Shown: positions 35,557 through 45,345, counted from the stretch's first letter. The stretch: DNA of 64,000 nt from CAIYRG01 sp963747255 (GCA_963747255.1 CAVVEG010000005.1:124001-188000); one strand, 5' to 3'. Program-made: numbers and translations. Notes: generated by a model not told the origin, from the sequence alone.

Positions 35557-36216
35557 GTGTCTCTGGTTCGCAGACTTGCGGGAATAACCGCGGTGCTCGT
35601 CTCCGCAATTTCCTTCGCGCCGGCAAGCGCACAGCCGGTCCGGGATGCTGCGGCTACGGTGACGTCCGCGCCGGAAGAGGGGGCAGTGCGTCCCCGGACA
35701 CTTGCGCCTCCGCCGCCGAATTCCCGTGCCGCTGCGGCCCAGGCGGGACTGTCCCTGCGCGACAAGAATTTTCTGATTCGGGCCGCCGATGGCGGTCTAC
35801 TGCAGATCGAACTTGGGCAGGTCGCGGCGTCGAAAGGCGCGAATCCGCAAATCAGGCAGGACGGAACCAGGGCGGTCCAGGACTTCGACAGAGCGGAGCG
35901 CGAGCTCGATTCCATCGCGGAAGAATTCGGCATTCGACTGTCCCACCGTCCGCCCGCCGAAGTGGCGAAGCTGCGACAGAGTCTCGAGGCGGTTCGCGGA
36001 GCAGCATTGGACAGGAACTATATTCGGGAGATTTTACGCGAGGATGCTGTTTCCCTGAAACTCTTCACGGTTGAAGCGCATAGCGGGCAGAATCCGGTGC
36101 TTGTGCAATTCGCACGGGAAATGCTTCCGCGCCTGACGGCGCAGCAGCAACGGTTCGTCCGCCTCTCTCGAAATAAAGTCGCGAGCGATTTCGCAACCAC
36201 TCACCGGCGCGCCTGA
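35557..36216 (+). CDS. DUF4142 periplasmic protein
   Basis: A 219-residue exported protein: signal peptide (cleavage around ASAQP), a Pro-rich linker, then a DUF4142 four-helix, ferritin-like domain (LRDKNFLIRAADGGLLQIEL and RDGTRAVQDFDRAERELDSI-like helices). GTG35557 is preceded by GGAGGG. DUF4142 proteins are common in soil alphaproteobacteria and may bind metals or respond to stress, but no function is established. Confidence 0.75.
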   Translation: MSLVRRLAGITAVLVSAISFAPASAQPVRDAAATVTSAPEEGAVRPRTLAPPPPNSRAAAAQAGLSLRDKNFLIRAADGGLLQIELGQVAASKGANPQIRQDGTRAVQDFDRAERELDSIAEEFGIRLSHRPPAEVAKLRQSLEAVRGAALDRNYIREILREDAVSLKLFTVEAHSGQNPVLVQFAREMLPRLTAQQQRFVRLSRNKVASDFATTHRRA

Positions 36217-36331
36217 TTTATACCGGGCGCGTAGCCCGAAGCGGTTTGCGCCGAAAACACACAGGACTATCATCTCACGCGCGCGCCGGCTGTTCCGGTT
36301 GCGGACGAACACGATTTGAAGGATCAAGGAC

Positions 36332-37777
36332 ATGGCGTCCAGCCATCTGACCCGGCGCACAATCTTGCGCGGCGCTGCGGCCGGTGCACTGGCTGCAGCG
36401 GGTGTTGGCGATGCATTCGGTCAAAACCAGCGGCCGCCAAACATCATCTTCATTCTCGCCGATGATCTCGGCTTTGCCGATGTGTCCTGTTACGGCCGCC
36501 CGGATCTCCGCACGCCGAATATCGATGCAATCGCGGGGCAGGGGGTGCGCTTTCTGCAGGCCTACGCCAATTCCGCCGTTTGCACGGCGAGCAGAACCGC
36601 CCTGATCACCGGCCGTTATCAGTATCGGCTGTCCGTCGGACTTGAGGAGCCATTACAGGCCGGCAACGGCAATATCGGCCTTCCGCCCGAACATCCGACC
36701 CTGCCGTCACTGTTGAAACGGGCCGGCTACGACACGACCCTGATCGGAAAATGGCATCTCGGTTTTCTGCCAAAATTTGGCCCGCTCAAGAGCGGCTATG
36801 ACCATTTCTACGGCTTTCGTGGTGGATCTGTGGACTACTACGCCCATAGCGGTACGGACCATAAGGATGATCTCTGGGACGACGATGTTCCGGTGCATCA
36901 GATCGGCTACCTGACAGACCTGCTGGGAAGCCGCGCCGTCGATACGATCAATTCCTACGCAGGATCGCGCGAGCCGTTCCTCATCAGCCTGCATTTCAAT
37001 GCGCCGCACTGGCCATGGGAAGGCCTGGGCGACGAGGCGGAATCGAACCGCCTGCGGGCAGCGCCGCTGATCGATTTCGATGGCGGCACGCAACGAACCT
37101 ATCAGCGCATGATCGAGCAGATGGATGTCCAGATCGGACGCGTGCTGGCGGCGCTCGAAACACACCGGATGGCAGCGAACACGATCGTCATCTTCACCAG
37201 TGATAATGGCGGAGAACGCTTCGCCGATACATGGCCCTTCACCGGACGCAAGACCGAATTGCTGGAAGGGGGATTGCGCATTCCTGCGGTGATCCGCTGG
37301 CCGGCCCGCGTTCGGCCCGGCAGGACCAGCGATCAGGTGGCGATCGGCATGGACTGGCTGCCGACCCTGCTCGCCGCGGCAGGCACGGCGCCAGACCCGG
37401 CTTTCCCGTCCGACGGCATCGATCTGTTACCTGTGCTGACCGGAAACGCGGCTCCGCAGCCGCGGAAACTGTTCTGGCGCTACAAGGCAAATGCGCAACG
37501 GGCCGCGCGCGACGGAGACTGGAAATATCTGAAGATTCTCGACAACATGTTCCTCTTCAATGTCGTCGATGATCCGATGGAGCGCGCGAATCTGAAAACC
37601 CGCCACAAGGATATCTACGACCGGCTTGCGGCGGAATGGTTCCAATGGAATGGGGAAATGCTTCCCGAGACGGACGAAAGCAGTACGGGAAATTTTACCG
37701 GCGATCAGCTTGCGGACCACATCGGGGCAAAAAGGACCGACGGCCGCGCCGATAATCCGCGCAACCCGCGGGAATAG
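36332..37777 (+). CDS. Tat-exported sulfatase (arylsulfatase family)
   Basis: A 481-residue sulfatase. The signal HLTRRTILRGAAAGALAAAG is a twin-arginine leader. Metal ligands appear in ILADDLGFADVSCYG and FTSDNGG. The formylglycine site reads CTASRTALITGRY, so the usual C-x-P-x-R is C-x-A-x-R, a variant accepted by formylglycine-generating enzyme; no such enzyme gene is nearby. It would cleave sulfate esters in the periplasm. In a cell with a damaged sulfite reductase the sulfate could not be assimilated by that route. Confidence 0.88.
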   Translation: MASSHLTRRTILRGAAAGALAAAGVGDAFGQNQRPPNIIFILADDLGFADVSCYGRPDLRTPNIDAIAGQGVRFLQAYANSAVCTASRTALITGRYQYRLSVGLEEPLQAGNGNIGLPPEHPTLPSLLKRAGYDTTLIGKWHLGFLPKFGPLKSGYDHFYGFRGGSVDYYAHSGTDHKDDLWDDDVPVHQIGYLTDLLGSRAVDTINSYAGSREPFLISLHFNAPHWPWEGLGDEAESNRLRAAPLIDFDGGTQRTYQRMIEQMDVQIGRVLAALETHRMAANTIVIFTSDNGGERFADTWPFTGRKTELLEGGLRIPAVIRWPARVRPGRTSDQVAIGMDWLPTLLAAAGTAPDPAFPSDGIDLLPVLTGNAAPQPRKLFWRYKANAQRAARDGDWKYLKILDNMFLFNVVDDPMERANLKTRHKDIYDRLAAEWFQWNGEMLPETDESSTGNFTGDQLADHIGAKRTDGRADNPRNPRE

Positions 37778-38098
37778 TCACTCCGTCTGTCAAGTGACTG
37801 TTTCCCGGGAAACACCGGATTGCCGCTGCACGCATGTGCCGATAGCGTGATCGCGCATTTGCGCAAGTCGAGGCTTGTGATGAAAGTCGATGTTCCGTGT
37901 CCGGACGCAATGAACGGCGCGGAGCTGCGCTCAACCTCAGCATGCGGATTTTCCAGTCAATGTGGCATGCAAGCCGCCGATGTAACGTTTGATGTAACGG
38001 TTGCGAAGCGGCAAAACCCCGGGAAATCCCTGGATTGTAACTTTGTAACGGTTGCGCTGGAAAAAATCGCATGAGCAACCAACGGTAGAAAACCGGAC
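37778..38098. other. 320 bp convergent spacer with TGTAACG repeats
   Basis: TGTAACG occurs at 37981-37987, TGTAACGGTTGCG at 37993-38005 and again, identical, at 38044-38056; TGTAAC is at 38036-38041. Direct repeats of this kind recall binding sites of OmpR-type regulators, but the region lies between two convergent genes. I see no gene. Confidence 0.4.
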
Positions 38099-40303
38099 TC
38101 AACGGGTCCGTTCTGCCGCGTTGGCAGGCGCGCCGAAGGTGAAGTTTGACGCGGCAGGCGGAGCCGTTCGCGGCGGCGCGACGCCCCGCGGCAATGTCCT
38201 TCCGGGTCGCTCGATGGCGGTGGCCTGAGCGAGCAGCGGAGCCGGATCGAGCGGCACCGATTTCAGCCGTTCCTGCGCGTATAGCAGTGCCTGGTTGTCA
38301 TAGCGGTTCGTGCCCGAATTCCGCGAATTCCCGAATGGAACAATGCTGTCGATCTGCCACGGACCGTTTTTCGGCCAGGTCGAAAACACGATCAGCGAGT
38401 CGCCGGATTGCGCATTCGATCGCCCCAGGAGATGGGCATTTGGCGCGAGTTCGATGTCGCGCAGCGCGTCGGGCGCGCCACTCAGTGGAAAATTGAGATC
38501 GTCCCGCTTCAGCCGGCTGATTTCGCCCCACTCGGGATCGAGCCGTGAATATTGTGACAACAATAGCGTCGCCGTATTGCGCAGAGTCGCGACCGGATCC
38601 GGACGCGGCAGCCCTCTCGCCGAGGCCTGAAGAAGCGGCGCCGCCGTCATGACCGCAAGCGCCGCCCCGCGACTGCGCAAGTCCGTACAAAGATTGTAGC
38701 GCCGCAGGTCCTCGCCCGCTTCCTCCAGAAGTGGATCGCCGGCGTAGTTGCGCTCGGCGAGATCTTTGATTACCGCGGCAAAATCCGAATCCGGCGCAAA
38801 GCACTTGTCGAACTTGAAACCCGTGAACGCTTCCGCCGTCATCGTTTTCCCCGCCGACAGCAGGGCCAGCGCGCGCCGGGTGCGATTGTTCAGGCCCGTT
38901 TCGATCCCCATGCCCGGCGGGAATGCCTCCGGTTTGGGGTTGAAGGGGTCGGAAGTCACCCGGAACGGCGTGGAATTCGCCGCGACAACAAAGCCGCTGC
39001 CGGGCGCGATGGTCTTGGGCGCCGACGCAAAGGGCAGATAGCTGGTCCACAGATCCGCCGAAACGTCGCCCGGAACCGGGTGCGACCAGTCATAACCGGC
39101 GGCGCGGTTCGGGAAATTCCCATTGTAGATCGCAGCGATTCGCCCGCTGCGATCGGCGTAAACAAAGGACAGAGACGGGATATCACCGGAAGCCAGCACC
39201 TCGGCGAAACGGTTGTAATCCGGCGCTTTGTCGAGGCGGAAGAACGCCTCAACGCCCTTGACGTCATCCTGTCCCGCATAACGGATCGCAAACACCCCAC
39301 GCGGTCCGCGGAATGCCGGTCCCTGAATTGCGCGCAGCAATGGCCGCTCGGCGACAACCCGGATCGGTCCCCACAGCCGCGTTACAATGCGTGCTTCGCG
39401 GGTTTCCAGACGCCGCCACCCCCCGTCGAACCAGTATTGGTTCCGGTTCGCCGGATTCATCCTGAGGGCATAAATATCCGTGAGGTCGGGGTGATTTGCC
39501 GAGATTCCCCAGCCGGAATTGGGTCCGGCGGCGGCAAGCAGAACCGGCGAACCGGGGATCAAGCCGCCTTCCCGGTTCCATCCTTCGCCCGAACTGATGC
39601 TCGCTTCATACCAGGAGAGCGGTCCGGCAAACGGCCCCTGCGGGTTTATGAGCAGTCGCGTCGCCCCGTCCGCCGAGTGCGCGGGCGCCAGGGCTGCCGC
39701 GAGCGAGCGAGCGGAGTCTGCATCGCTGCTCACTTTTTCGGCGTTTCCGGCGATCAGTGCACGCAGCTGATTGTCGAGTCCGTAGAAAAGCGGCAGCCGC
39801 AGCATGAACAGCGCCACGATGTCCTGTGGCTTTGCCGGTGCGAAACCCGGCAGGACTTCGCCCCGGTGCTGAGCCGCATAAAGATTCAGACCGGCGACAT
39901 AGCCTTCCAGCATTGCGCGGGTTTCCGGCGACAGATCGGCCGGGTAATGCGCCGCAATCGCATCCCAAATTCCGAGAATCTGCACGAAATAGTCTTCCTC
40001 GGCGGCTTTCCTGCCATCGACCACCGCCAGCGTTCCGCGCGCCGAAAGCAGCGCTCGCTGAACGGTGGGGAAGTCGTCCTCGGCATGGGCATAAGCCAGA
40101 CCGAAGGCCGCATCGGCATCGCGGGGTGCAAAGACATGTGGCACGCCGAAACGGTCGCGTATGATCGTCGCATCATATTTGGCGGCCGCGGCAACCCAGG
40201 GCCTTGTGTCGAACCAGCTCAGCCGGTCTTCATTGGCATCGAAGAAGCTGAAAAACGCCACGCATGCGAGGATGAGAAAGACCGCGATGGCACGCAGGAC
40301 CAT
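38099..40303 (-). CDS. Penicillin acylase-like (Ntn-hydrolase) protein
   Basis: A 734-residue protein with an N-terminal membrane helix. The alpha part (IIRDRFGVPHVFAPRDADAA, AYAHAEDDF) is typical of the penicillin/acyl-homoserine-lactone acylase family. Members self-cleave before a beta-chain Ser that reads GSN. Here the corresponding place, before LLINPQGP, has ARSLAAALAPAHSADG, so a Ser is present but the flanking Gly and Asn are not; a later GPNSGWGISANHP aligns with the substrate region. Processing and activity are therefore uncertain. It is probably periplasmic and hydrolyses an amide, but the substrate is unknown. Confidence 0.75.
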   Translation of the reverse strand: MVLRAIAVFLILACVAFFSFFDANEDRLSWFDTRPWVAAAAKYDATIIRDRFGVPHVFAPRDADAAFGLAYAHAEDDFPTVQRALLSARGTLAVVDGRKAAEEDYFVQILGIWDAIAAHYPADLSPETRAMLEGYVAGLNLYAAQHRGEVLPGFAPAKPQDIVALFMLRLPLFYGLDNQLRALIAGNAEKVSSDADSARSLAAALAPAHSADGATRLLINPQGPFAGPLSWYEASISSGEGWNREGGLIPGSPVLLAAAGPNSGWGISANHPDLTDIYALRMNPANRNQYWFDGGWRRLETREARIVTRLWGPIRVVAERPLLRAIQGPAFRGPRGVFAIRYAGQDDVKGVEAFFRLDKAPDYNRFAEVLASGDIPSLSFVYADRSGRIAAIYNGNFPNRAAGYDWSHPVPGDVSADLWTSYLPFASAPKTIAPGSGFVVAANSTPFRVTSDPFNPKPEAFPPGMGIETGLNNRTRRALALLSAGKTMTAEAFTGFKFDKCFAPDSDFAAVIKDLAERNYAGDPLLEEAGEDLRRYNLCTDLRSRGAALAVMTAAPLLQASARGLPRPDPVATLRNTATLLLSQYSRLDPEWGEISRLKRDDLNFPLSGAPDALRDIELAPNAHLLGRSNAQSGDSLIVFSTWPKNGPWQIDSIVPFGNSRNSGTNRYDNQALLYAQERLKSVPLDPAPLLAQATAIERPGRTLPRGVAPPRTAPPAASNFTFGAPANAAERTR

Positions 40304-40521
40304 TCCGGGAGAGCCCGTGAATTCCGGTTACCAGTGATAGAGCCACGGATAGGGAATGTCATCCCGAAGAAAACCGCGCCTGCTCGCGGGAATTTGAGCT
40401 TGGCGTTGCGGGCATTTTCGCCCGATAATGCTCCCCCTGCCGCGCAATCTCGCAGCGAAGTGCCTATACTTCGCGACTCGGCACTCTAGAATGGAATATC
40501 AGCAATCGGGTTGGCGTGGAG

Positions 40522-40986
40522 ATGACTCCAAAAAAGCAAAGACGCCTTGCGTTCGCTATTACGCTGCTGCTTGCGGGCGGCGGCGCCGCGGCTCTGGCCG
40601 TTTATGCCCTCCAGGACAATGTGCTTTTCTTCTACAGCCCTTCCGATATCGCCGCCCATCCCGACAAGGTTCCGGACGGCCGCGCTTTCCGCATCGGCGG
40701 ACTTGTGCAGCAGGGTAGTGTCAGGCGCGACCGGGGGCTGGAAGTGCAGTTTGTCGTTACGGACGGCAAGAACGCCGTGCCGGTGCATTATTCCGGCGTG
40801 CTCCCGGACCTGTTCCGCGAAGGACAGGGCGTCGTTGCGCTGGGGACGCGCAGTCATGATGGCGTGTTCACCGCAAGCGAAGTTCTTGCCAAACATGACG
40901 AGCGCTATATGCCGCCCGAGGTGGTCGACGCCCTGAAACGTTCCGGACATTGGCAGGAAGGCCAGGGAAGCGCAGGCTCATCGTGA
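40522..40986 (+). CDS. ccmE: Cytochrome c maturation heme chaperone CcmE
   Basis: A 154-residue membrane-anchored protein that carries heme covalently in the periplasm. The N-terminal helix is followed by an OB fold; the heme-binding His is in LAKHDERYMPPEV. ATG40522 gives the usual short basic start; GTG40516 is also in frame. In many alphaproteobacteria ccmI precedes ccmE; here the upstream gene is the unrelated acylase, so ccmI, if present, is elsewhere. The stop overlaps the ccmF start. Confidence 0.92.
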   Translation: MTPKKQRRLAFAITLLLAGGGAAALAVYALQDNVLFFYSPSDIAAHPDKVPDGRAFRIGGLVQQGSVRRDRGLEVQFVVTDGKNAVPVHYSGVLPDLFREGQGVVALGTRSHDGVFTASEVLAKHDERYMPPEVVDALKRSGHWQEGQGSAGSS

Positions 40987-42950
40987 CAGGAGAACTCGGC
41001 CAGCTTGCCCTCTGCCTCGCTCTGGCATTATCGGTGGTTCAGGCCTCTTCCGGATTTCTCGGCGCTTCGCGCGGTGACATTCGCATCATGGCGATGGGCC
41101 GCGGAGCCGCGCTCGGCAGTTTCGTCTTCATTGCACTCGCCTTTTTCACCCTGATGTTCGCCTATGTCACGTCGGACTTCTCGGTCATGGCGGTTGCCGA
41201 AAACTCCCACACCGCAAAACCGCTGATCTACAAAATCACCGGCGTGTGGGGGAACCACGAAGGTTCCATGGTGCTCTGGATGCTGATTCTCGGCATCTAT
41301 TCCGCGGCCATCGCTCTCACCCAGCCCGCGGGCGACGGCGCCAATGCGCGGCTCGGTTCCCGCACGCTTGGCGTTCAGGCGTTGATCGCGATCGCATTCC
41401 TGATTTTTGTCCTTCTGACCTCCGATCCCTTTCTGCGGCTTTATCCGCAACCGTTCGAGGGCAATGGCCTGAATCCTCTGTTGCAGGATCCCGGCCTCGC
41501 TTTCCACCCGCCTCTGCTTTATCTCGGCTATGTCGGGCTTTCGGCGTCCTTTTCCTTTGCTGCTGCGGCTTTGCTCGACCGTCGCAACGATGCCGCCTGG
41601 GTTCGCCGTGCACGGCCTTTCGCCATTGCTGCATGGACTGCGCTCACGCTGGGCATCGCGGCCGGTTCGTGGTGGGCCTATTACACCCTTGGTTGGGGCG
41701 GCTTCTGGTTCTGGGACCCGGTCGAGAACGCCTCCCTGATGCCATGGCTGATTGCGACCGCGCTCATCCATTCCATGATGGCAACCGAGCGTACCGGCGC
41801 CTTCAAGAGCTGGACCCTGCTGCTGGCCATCGCAGGCTTCTCCTTCAGCCTGATCGGCACCTTCCTGGTCCGCTCCGGCGTGCTGAATTCGGTGCACGCT
41901 TTTGCCAATGACCCCCGGCGCGGACTCTTCATCCTCATGATCCTGTTCGTCGCGATCGCATCGCCGCTCGTGCTCTTCGCATGGCGCGCGCCAAAGCTTT
42001 CGCCGGGGGCCGCGTTTGATGTTGTCAGCCGCGAGACCGGCATCCTGGTCAACAATCTTCTTCTGACTGCGGCTGCAGCCACGGTCCTCACCGGCACGCT
42101 CTACCCGCTGGTGCTGGATGCCGCCGAAGGCATCAAGATCTCGGTTGGGCCGCCCTATTTCACCGCCACGGTCATCCCGATGCTGGCGCTTCTCGCCATG
42201 GCGATGCCTTTCGGTCCGATGCTCCTGTGGCGCCGTGGCGATCTCCGCGCCGGCGCCCATGCGCTGCGCTTCGCCTTTGCAGCGGCTTTGCTCGCCCTTG
42301 CGATTGTGCTTGCAGTAGCGCGGCCGCTTTCTGTGCTCGGCACCGTCGCCATCGGGCTCGGGATCTGGCTGATCGGGGGCTCGATCACGGATGTGCTGCG
42401 CCGCGCCGGAAGCTGGCGCCGCCTGAGGCTATTGCCCGCAACCGCCGTTACCGCCGCCCTCGCGCATGCCGGTCTCGGGGTGGTGGCGTTGGGTGTGGCC
42501 GGTGCGACGGTCTGGAAGAGCGAGGCGATCCAGGTAATGGCCCCGCATCAGACCATGCAGATCGGCGGTTATACGCTGCGCCTCGAAGGCACCGAACGCG
42601 TGCAGGGGCCCAATTATTTCGCCGACCGGGCGGAAATAACCGTGATGGCCTCCGGGCGGACAATTACGGTCGTTCACCCCGAAAAACGCAGCTATCCCGT
42701 CGAGCAGACCGCGACCACCGAATCCTCCATCCGCACCACCGGGATTGCCGATTTATACGTGGTCCTCGGTGATCCGCGCGATGGCGGCGGCTGGGTCGTG
42801 CGCGCCTACTACAACCCGATGGCGCCGTTCATCTGGATCGGCGGAATCATTATGGCATTGGCTGGTTTTACCGCCCTGGGCGCCCGCCTGGCCGCGGTTC
42901 TGCGCGCCCGCCGGAAAACCCCGGATCTGGTTGCCGAGCCTGTATCATGA
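40983..42950 (+). CDS. ccmF: Heme lyase subunit CcmF
   Basis: A 655-residue polytopic membrane protein. The WWD heme-handling domain is plain (GWGGFWFWDPVENASLMPWL), and His residues in VAENSHTAKPLIYKI and FHPPLLYLGYVG serve heme ligation. It transfers heme from CcmE to apocytochromes with CcmH. GTG40983 overlaps the ccmE stop (GTGA) and begins VTGELGQLALCLALA, matching the family; the frame is open to 40950. It serves the c-type cytochromes found in this window. Confidence 0.92.
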   Translation: MTGELGQLALCLALALSVVQASSGFLGASRGDIRIMAMGRGAALGSFVFIALAFFTLMFAYVTSDFSVMAVAENSHTAKPLIYKITGVWGNHEGSMVLWMLILGIYSAAIALTQPAGDGANARLGSRTLGVQALIAIAFLIFVLLTSDPFLRLYPQPFEGNGLNPLLQDPGLAFHPPLLYLGYVGLSASFSFAAAALLDRRNDAAWVRRARPFAIAAWTALTLGIAAGSWWAYYTLGWGGFWFWDPVENASLMPWLIATALIHSMMATERTGAFKSWTLLLAIAGFSFSLIGTFLVRSGVLNSVHAFANDPRRGLFILMILFVAIASPLVLFAWRAPKLSPGAAFDVVSRETGILVNNLLLTAAAATVLTGTLYPLVLDAAEGIKISVGPPYFTATVIPMLALLAMAMPFGPMLLWRRGDLRAGAHALRFAFAAALLALAIVLAVARPLSVLGTVAIGLGIWLIGGSITDVLRRAGSWRRLRLLPATAVTAALAHAGLGVVALGVAGATVWKSEAIQVMAPHQTMQIGGYTLRLEGTERVQGPNYFADRAEITVMASGRTITVVHPEKRSYPVEQTATTESSIRTTGIADLYVVLGDPRDGGGWVVRAYYNPMAPFIWIGGIIMALAGFTALGARLAAVLRARRKTPDLVAEPVS

Positions 42951-43444
42951 TGCCCGCGGCTCTGTTCCGGAGGGGAGCGATCTTCGCCATCGTTGCCGGT
43001 CTGGCGCTTTTTGCCGGCAGATCCTTGCCTGCCTACGCAGCAGGGGAGCAACCGGAAGAAGAAAGCACCTATGTGCCGCCGCTGGCCAACCCGGTGCTTG
43101 AAGCCCGCGCCAAGGCTTTGCAGAAGGAATTGCGCTGCCTCGTCTGTCAGGGCCAGTCCATCGACGAATCCAATGCCCCCCTTGCCGCCGATTTGCGCCG
43201 CCTTATCCGGCAACAGATGCAGTCCGGGCAATCCGATCAGCAGATCATGGACTTCCTGGTCGCCCGTTACGGAGCCTTCGTCCTGATGAAGCCGCCGGTT
43301 CGGCAGGACACAGCGTTTCTCTGGTTTGGGCCGATGCTTCTGGTTTTGGGCGGAGCGGGTGTGATCGGCGTTATCGTCGTACGGTCCCGCCACCGGCTCG
43401 CGATTGACGGCGATCCCGCAGAGTTCACACCAGAAAGTTCGTAA
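42947..43444 (+). CDS. ccmH: Cytochrome c maturation thiol protein CcmH
   Basis: A 165-residue protein with a signal peptide, the redox motif ELRCLVCQGQSIDESNAPLA (LRCxxCQ) and a C-terminal membrane helix. It reduces apocytochrome CxxCH thiols for heme attachment. ATG42947 overlaps the ccmF stop (ATGA), so ccmE, ccmF and ccmH form one operon, followed by degP as in rhizobia. Confidence 0.92.
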   Translation: MMPAALFRRGAIFAIVAGLALFAGRSLPAYAAGEQPEEESTYVPPLANPVLEARAKALQKELRCLVCQGQSIDESNAPLAADLRRLIRQQMQSGQSDQQIMDFLVARYGAFVLMKPPVRQDTAFLWFGPMLLVLGGAGVIGVIVVRSRHRLAIDGDPAEFTPESS

Positions 43445-43547
43445 AATTGCCAACGATTAATGTTCGAGACATTGACCAGTAAGAGTTGTGTCTTAAATTG
43501 GCAACGAGCCAAGCACCGCCTCAGTACCAACCATGGGAAATCCAGAA

Positions 43548-45209
43548 ATGACCGAACATCTCGAGTCCAGGCCTTCTTCCTCGCGCAAACATAATGGCCG
43601 GATTGCTGCTGCTGCGGCTGCCGTCGCGGCGCTGTCCTTCGCCGCCGGAGGGTTTGTGTTCAGCCACAGCGGGGGAACATCCGTGCACGCTTCCGCCGGC
43701 TACTCGGTGGTTCGCCTTCCCGAGGAAGGCTTCCGGGAAATTGCGGCGGTCACGCGTCAGACTGCCAATCCGCCGCCGCGGCTGGTCGAACAGGGCTCGC
43801 CATTCAGCTTTGCCGACCTTGTCGAACATGTCAGCCCGGCCGTAGTCACCGTCGTTGTGGACCGCGAGTCCGCCGAACGCGGTGGCCAGGGCGGAGGAAA
43901 TCTGGACGATATCCCCGCGCCGTTCCGCGATTTCTTCCGGCAATTCGGTCAGGGGCAGGGGCAGGGGCAGGGCGGCCAGGGACAGGGGCGAAATAACCGG
44001 CCGCAGACTTTCCGCTCGCAGGCCATGGGTTCCGGATTCATTATCGATCAGAGCGGCTACATCGTCACCAATAACCATGTGATCGAGGACGGCAAGAAAA
44101 TCACGGTGAAGTTGCCAAGTGGCCGGGAGTTCCAGGCCCATCTGGTGGGAACCGACAAGGACACCGATGTGGCCCTGATTAAGGTCGATGGCGTCAGCGA
44201 TCTGCCGACGGTTGCATTTGGCGACGACCACCGGCTGCGCGTCGGCGACTGGGTCGTTGCGGTCGGCAATCCATTCGGGTTGGGCGGCACTGTGACCGCA
44301 GGCATCGTTTCTTCGATCGGCCGCGATATCGGAAGCGGTCCTTACACCGACTACATTCAGATTGACGCGCCTATCAATCAGGGAAATTCGGGCGGTCCCA
44401 CTTTCGATCTTTCCGGCCGGGTGGTCGGCATGAATACGGCGATCTTTTCGCCCTCCGGCGGTTCGGTCGGCATCGGGTTTGCCATTCCGGCCTCGACCGT
44501 GAAATCGATCGTCGATCAGCTCCGCGAGCATGGCAATGTCGCCCGCGGCTGGCTCGGCGTGCAGATCCAGAGCCTCACGCCGGACATGGCGGCAAGCCTT
44601 GGCGTGAAGAATGCCAAGGGCGCAATCGTCGCCAGTGTCGTGGATGACAGCCCGGCCTCCAAAGCCGGTTTCAAACAGGGCGATGTCGTCCTGTCACTCA
44701 ACGGCTCCGATGTCGATGACAACAAGGACCTGACGCGCAAAGTCGCGGGTCTTCGGGTTGGCGATAAGGCCCAGTTCGGAATCATGCGCGACGGACAGAA
44801 ATATACCTTGAGCGCCATGATTGCGAAGCGCGATGATGTGCAACTCGCCAGCGCAGATCGCCCCGCAGGCCCTGATCGCGGAGATCGGACAGCGAACCGG
44901 GAAGCGACCACCAGCGCTCTTGGGCTTGGGCTTTCAACGCTCACCGATCAGGCGCGGGAGCAGTTCAACATCGACGACAAGACCCGTGGCGTGGTTGTGT
45001 CAACGGTCGATCCCAACAGCGAAGCGGCCGATAAAGGCTTCCGCCCGGGCGATGTGATCGTTGGTATCGGAAATCGCAATGTACGCACCCCGGCGGATAT
45101 CGAACAGGGCATCGCCGAAGCCAAAAAAGCCGGTCGCGAGACAGTTCTGCTCCTCGTCGCCGGCGATCAGGGGCAGCATTACGTCGCCCTGAAGGTAGCC
45201 AAGGGCTGA
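43548..45209 (+). CDS. degP: Periplasmic serine protease DegP/HtrA (Do family)
   Basis: A protease-chaperone with catalytic His in TNNHVIEDG, Asp in DTDVALIKV and Ser in GNSGGPTF, followed by two PDZ domains (LGVQIQSLTPDMAASLGV and GVVVSTVDPNSEAADKGF). It degrades misfolded periplasmic proteins. The protease LA loop carries a run of Gly-Gln repeats (about 43947-43988). ATG43548 (MTEHLESRPSS) is preferred because GGGAAA precedes it; ATG43533 is also in frame. The N-terminal helix may be an anchor or uncleaved signal. Two-component genes follow downstream. Confidence 0.9.
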   Translation: MTEHLESRPSSSRKHNGRIAAAAAAVAALSFAAGGFVFSHSGGTSVHASAGYSVVRLPEEGFREIAAVTRQTANPPPRLVEQGSPFSFADLVEHVSPAVVTVVVDRESAERGGQGGGNLDDIPAPFRDFFRQFGQGQGQGQGGQGQGRNNRPQTFRSQAMGSGFIIDQSGYIVTNNHVIEDGKKITVKLPSGREFQAHLVGTDKDTDVALIKVDGVSDLPTVAFGDDHRLRVGDWVVAVGNPFGLGGTVTAGIVSSIGRDIGSGPYTDYIQIDAPINQGNSGGPTFDLSGRVVGMNTAIFSPSGGSVGIGFAIPASTVKSIVDQLREHGNVARGWLGVQIQSLTPDMAASLGVKNAKGAIVASVVDDSPASKAGFKQGDVVLSLNGSDVDDNKDLTRKVAGLRVGDKAQFGIMRDGQKYTLSAMIAKRDDVQLASADRPAGPDRGDRTANREATTSALGLGLSTLTDQAREQFNIDDKTRGVVVSTVDPNSEAADKGFRPGDVIVGIGNRNVRTPADIEQGIAEAKKAGRETVLLLVAGDQGQHYVALKVAKG

Positions 45210-45248
45210 TTGGTTGCCGCCGCTCGCCAGCCGGGCGGCGGCATTCCG

Positions 45249-45294
45249 ACCACCGGCTGGCGGTTGTGCCCCCCGTGCCGCCGCCGCCGGTGGT
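45249..45294. promoter_or_regulatory. Inverted repeat between degP and the regulator gene
   Basis: ACCACCGGC (45249-45257) and GCCGGTGGT (45286-45294) are perfect 9-bp arms, and the 28-base loop can pair further (TGGCGG with CCGCC). No T-run follows. It may reduce readthrough from degP or stabilise message ends. Confidence 0.35.
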
Positions 45295-45345
45295 CCTTCA
45301 GTCTTGTCAGGCGCCCAAGGGCATCAGGTCAGGAGTAGATTGCTC

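Noticed and set aside
41028..42260. 410-codon minus-strand frame opposite ccmF
   Set aside because: Composition rich in Arg, Gln, Gly and Glu without any motif; ccmF on the other strand is certain.
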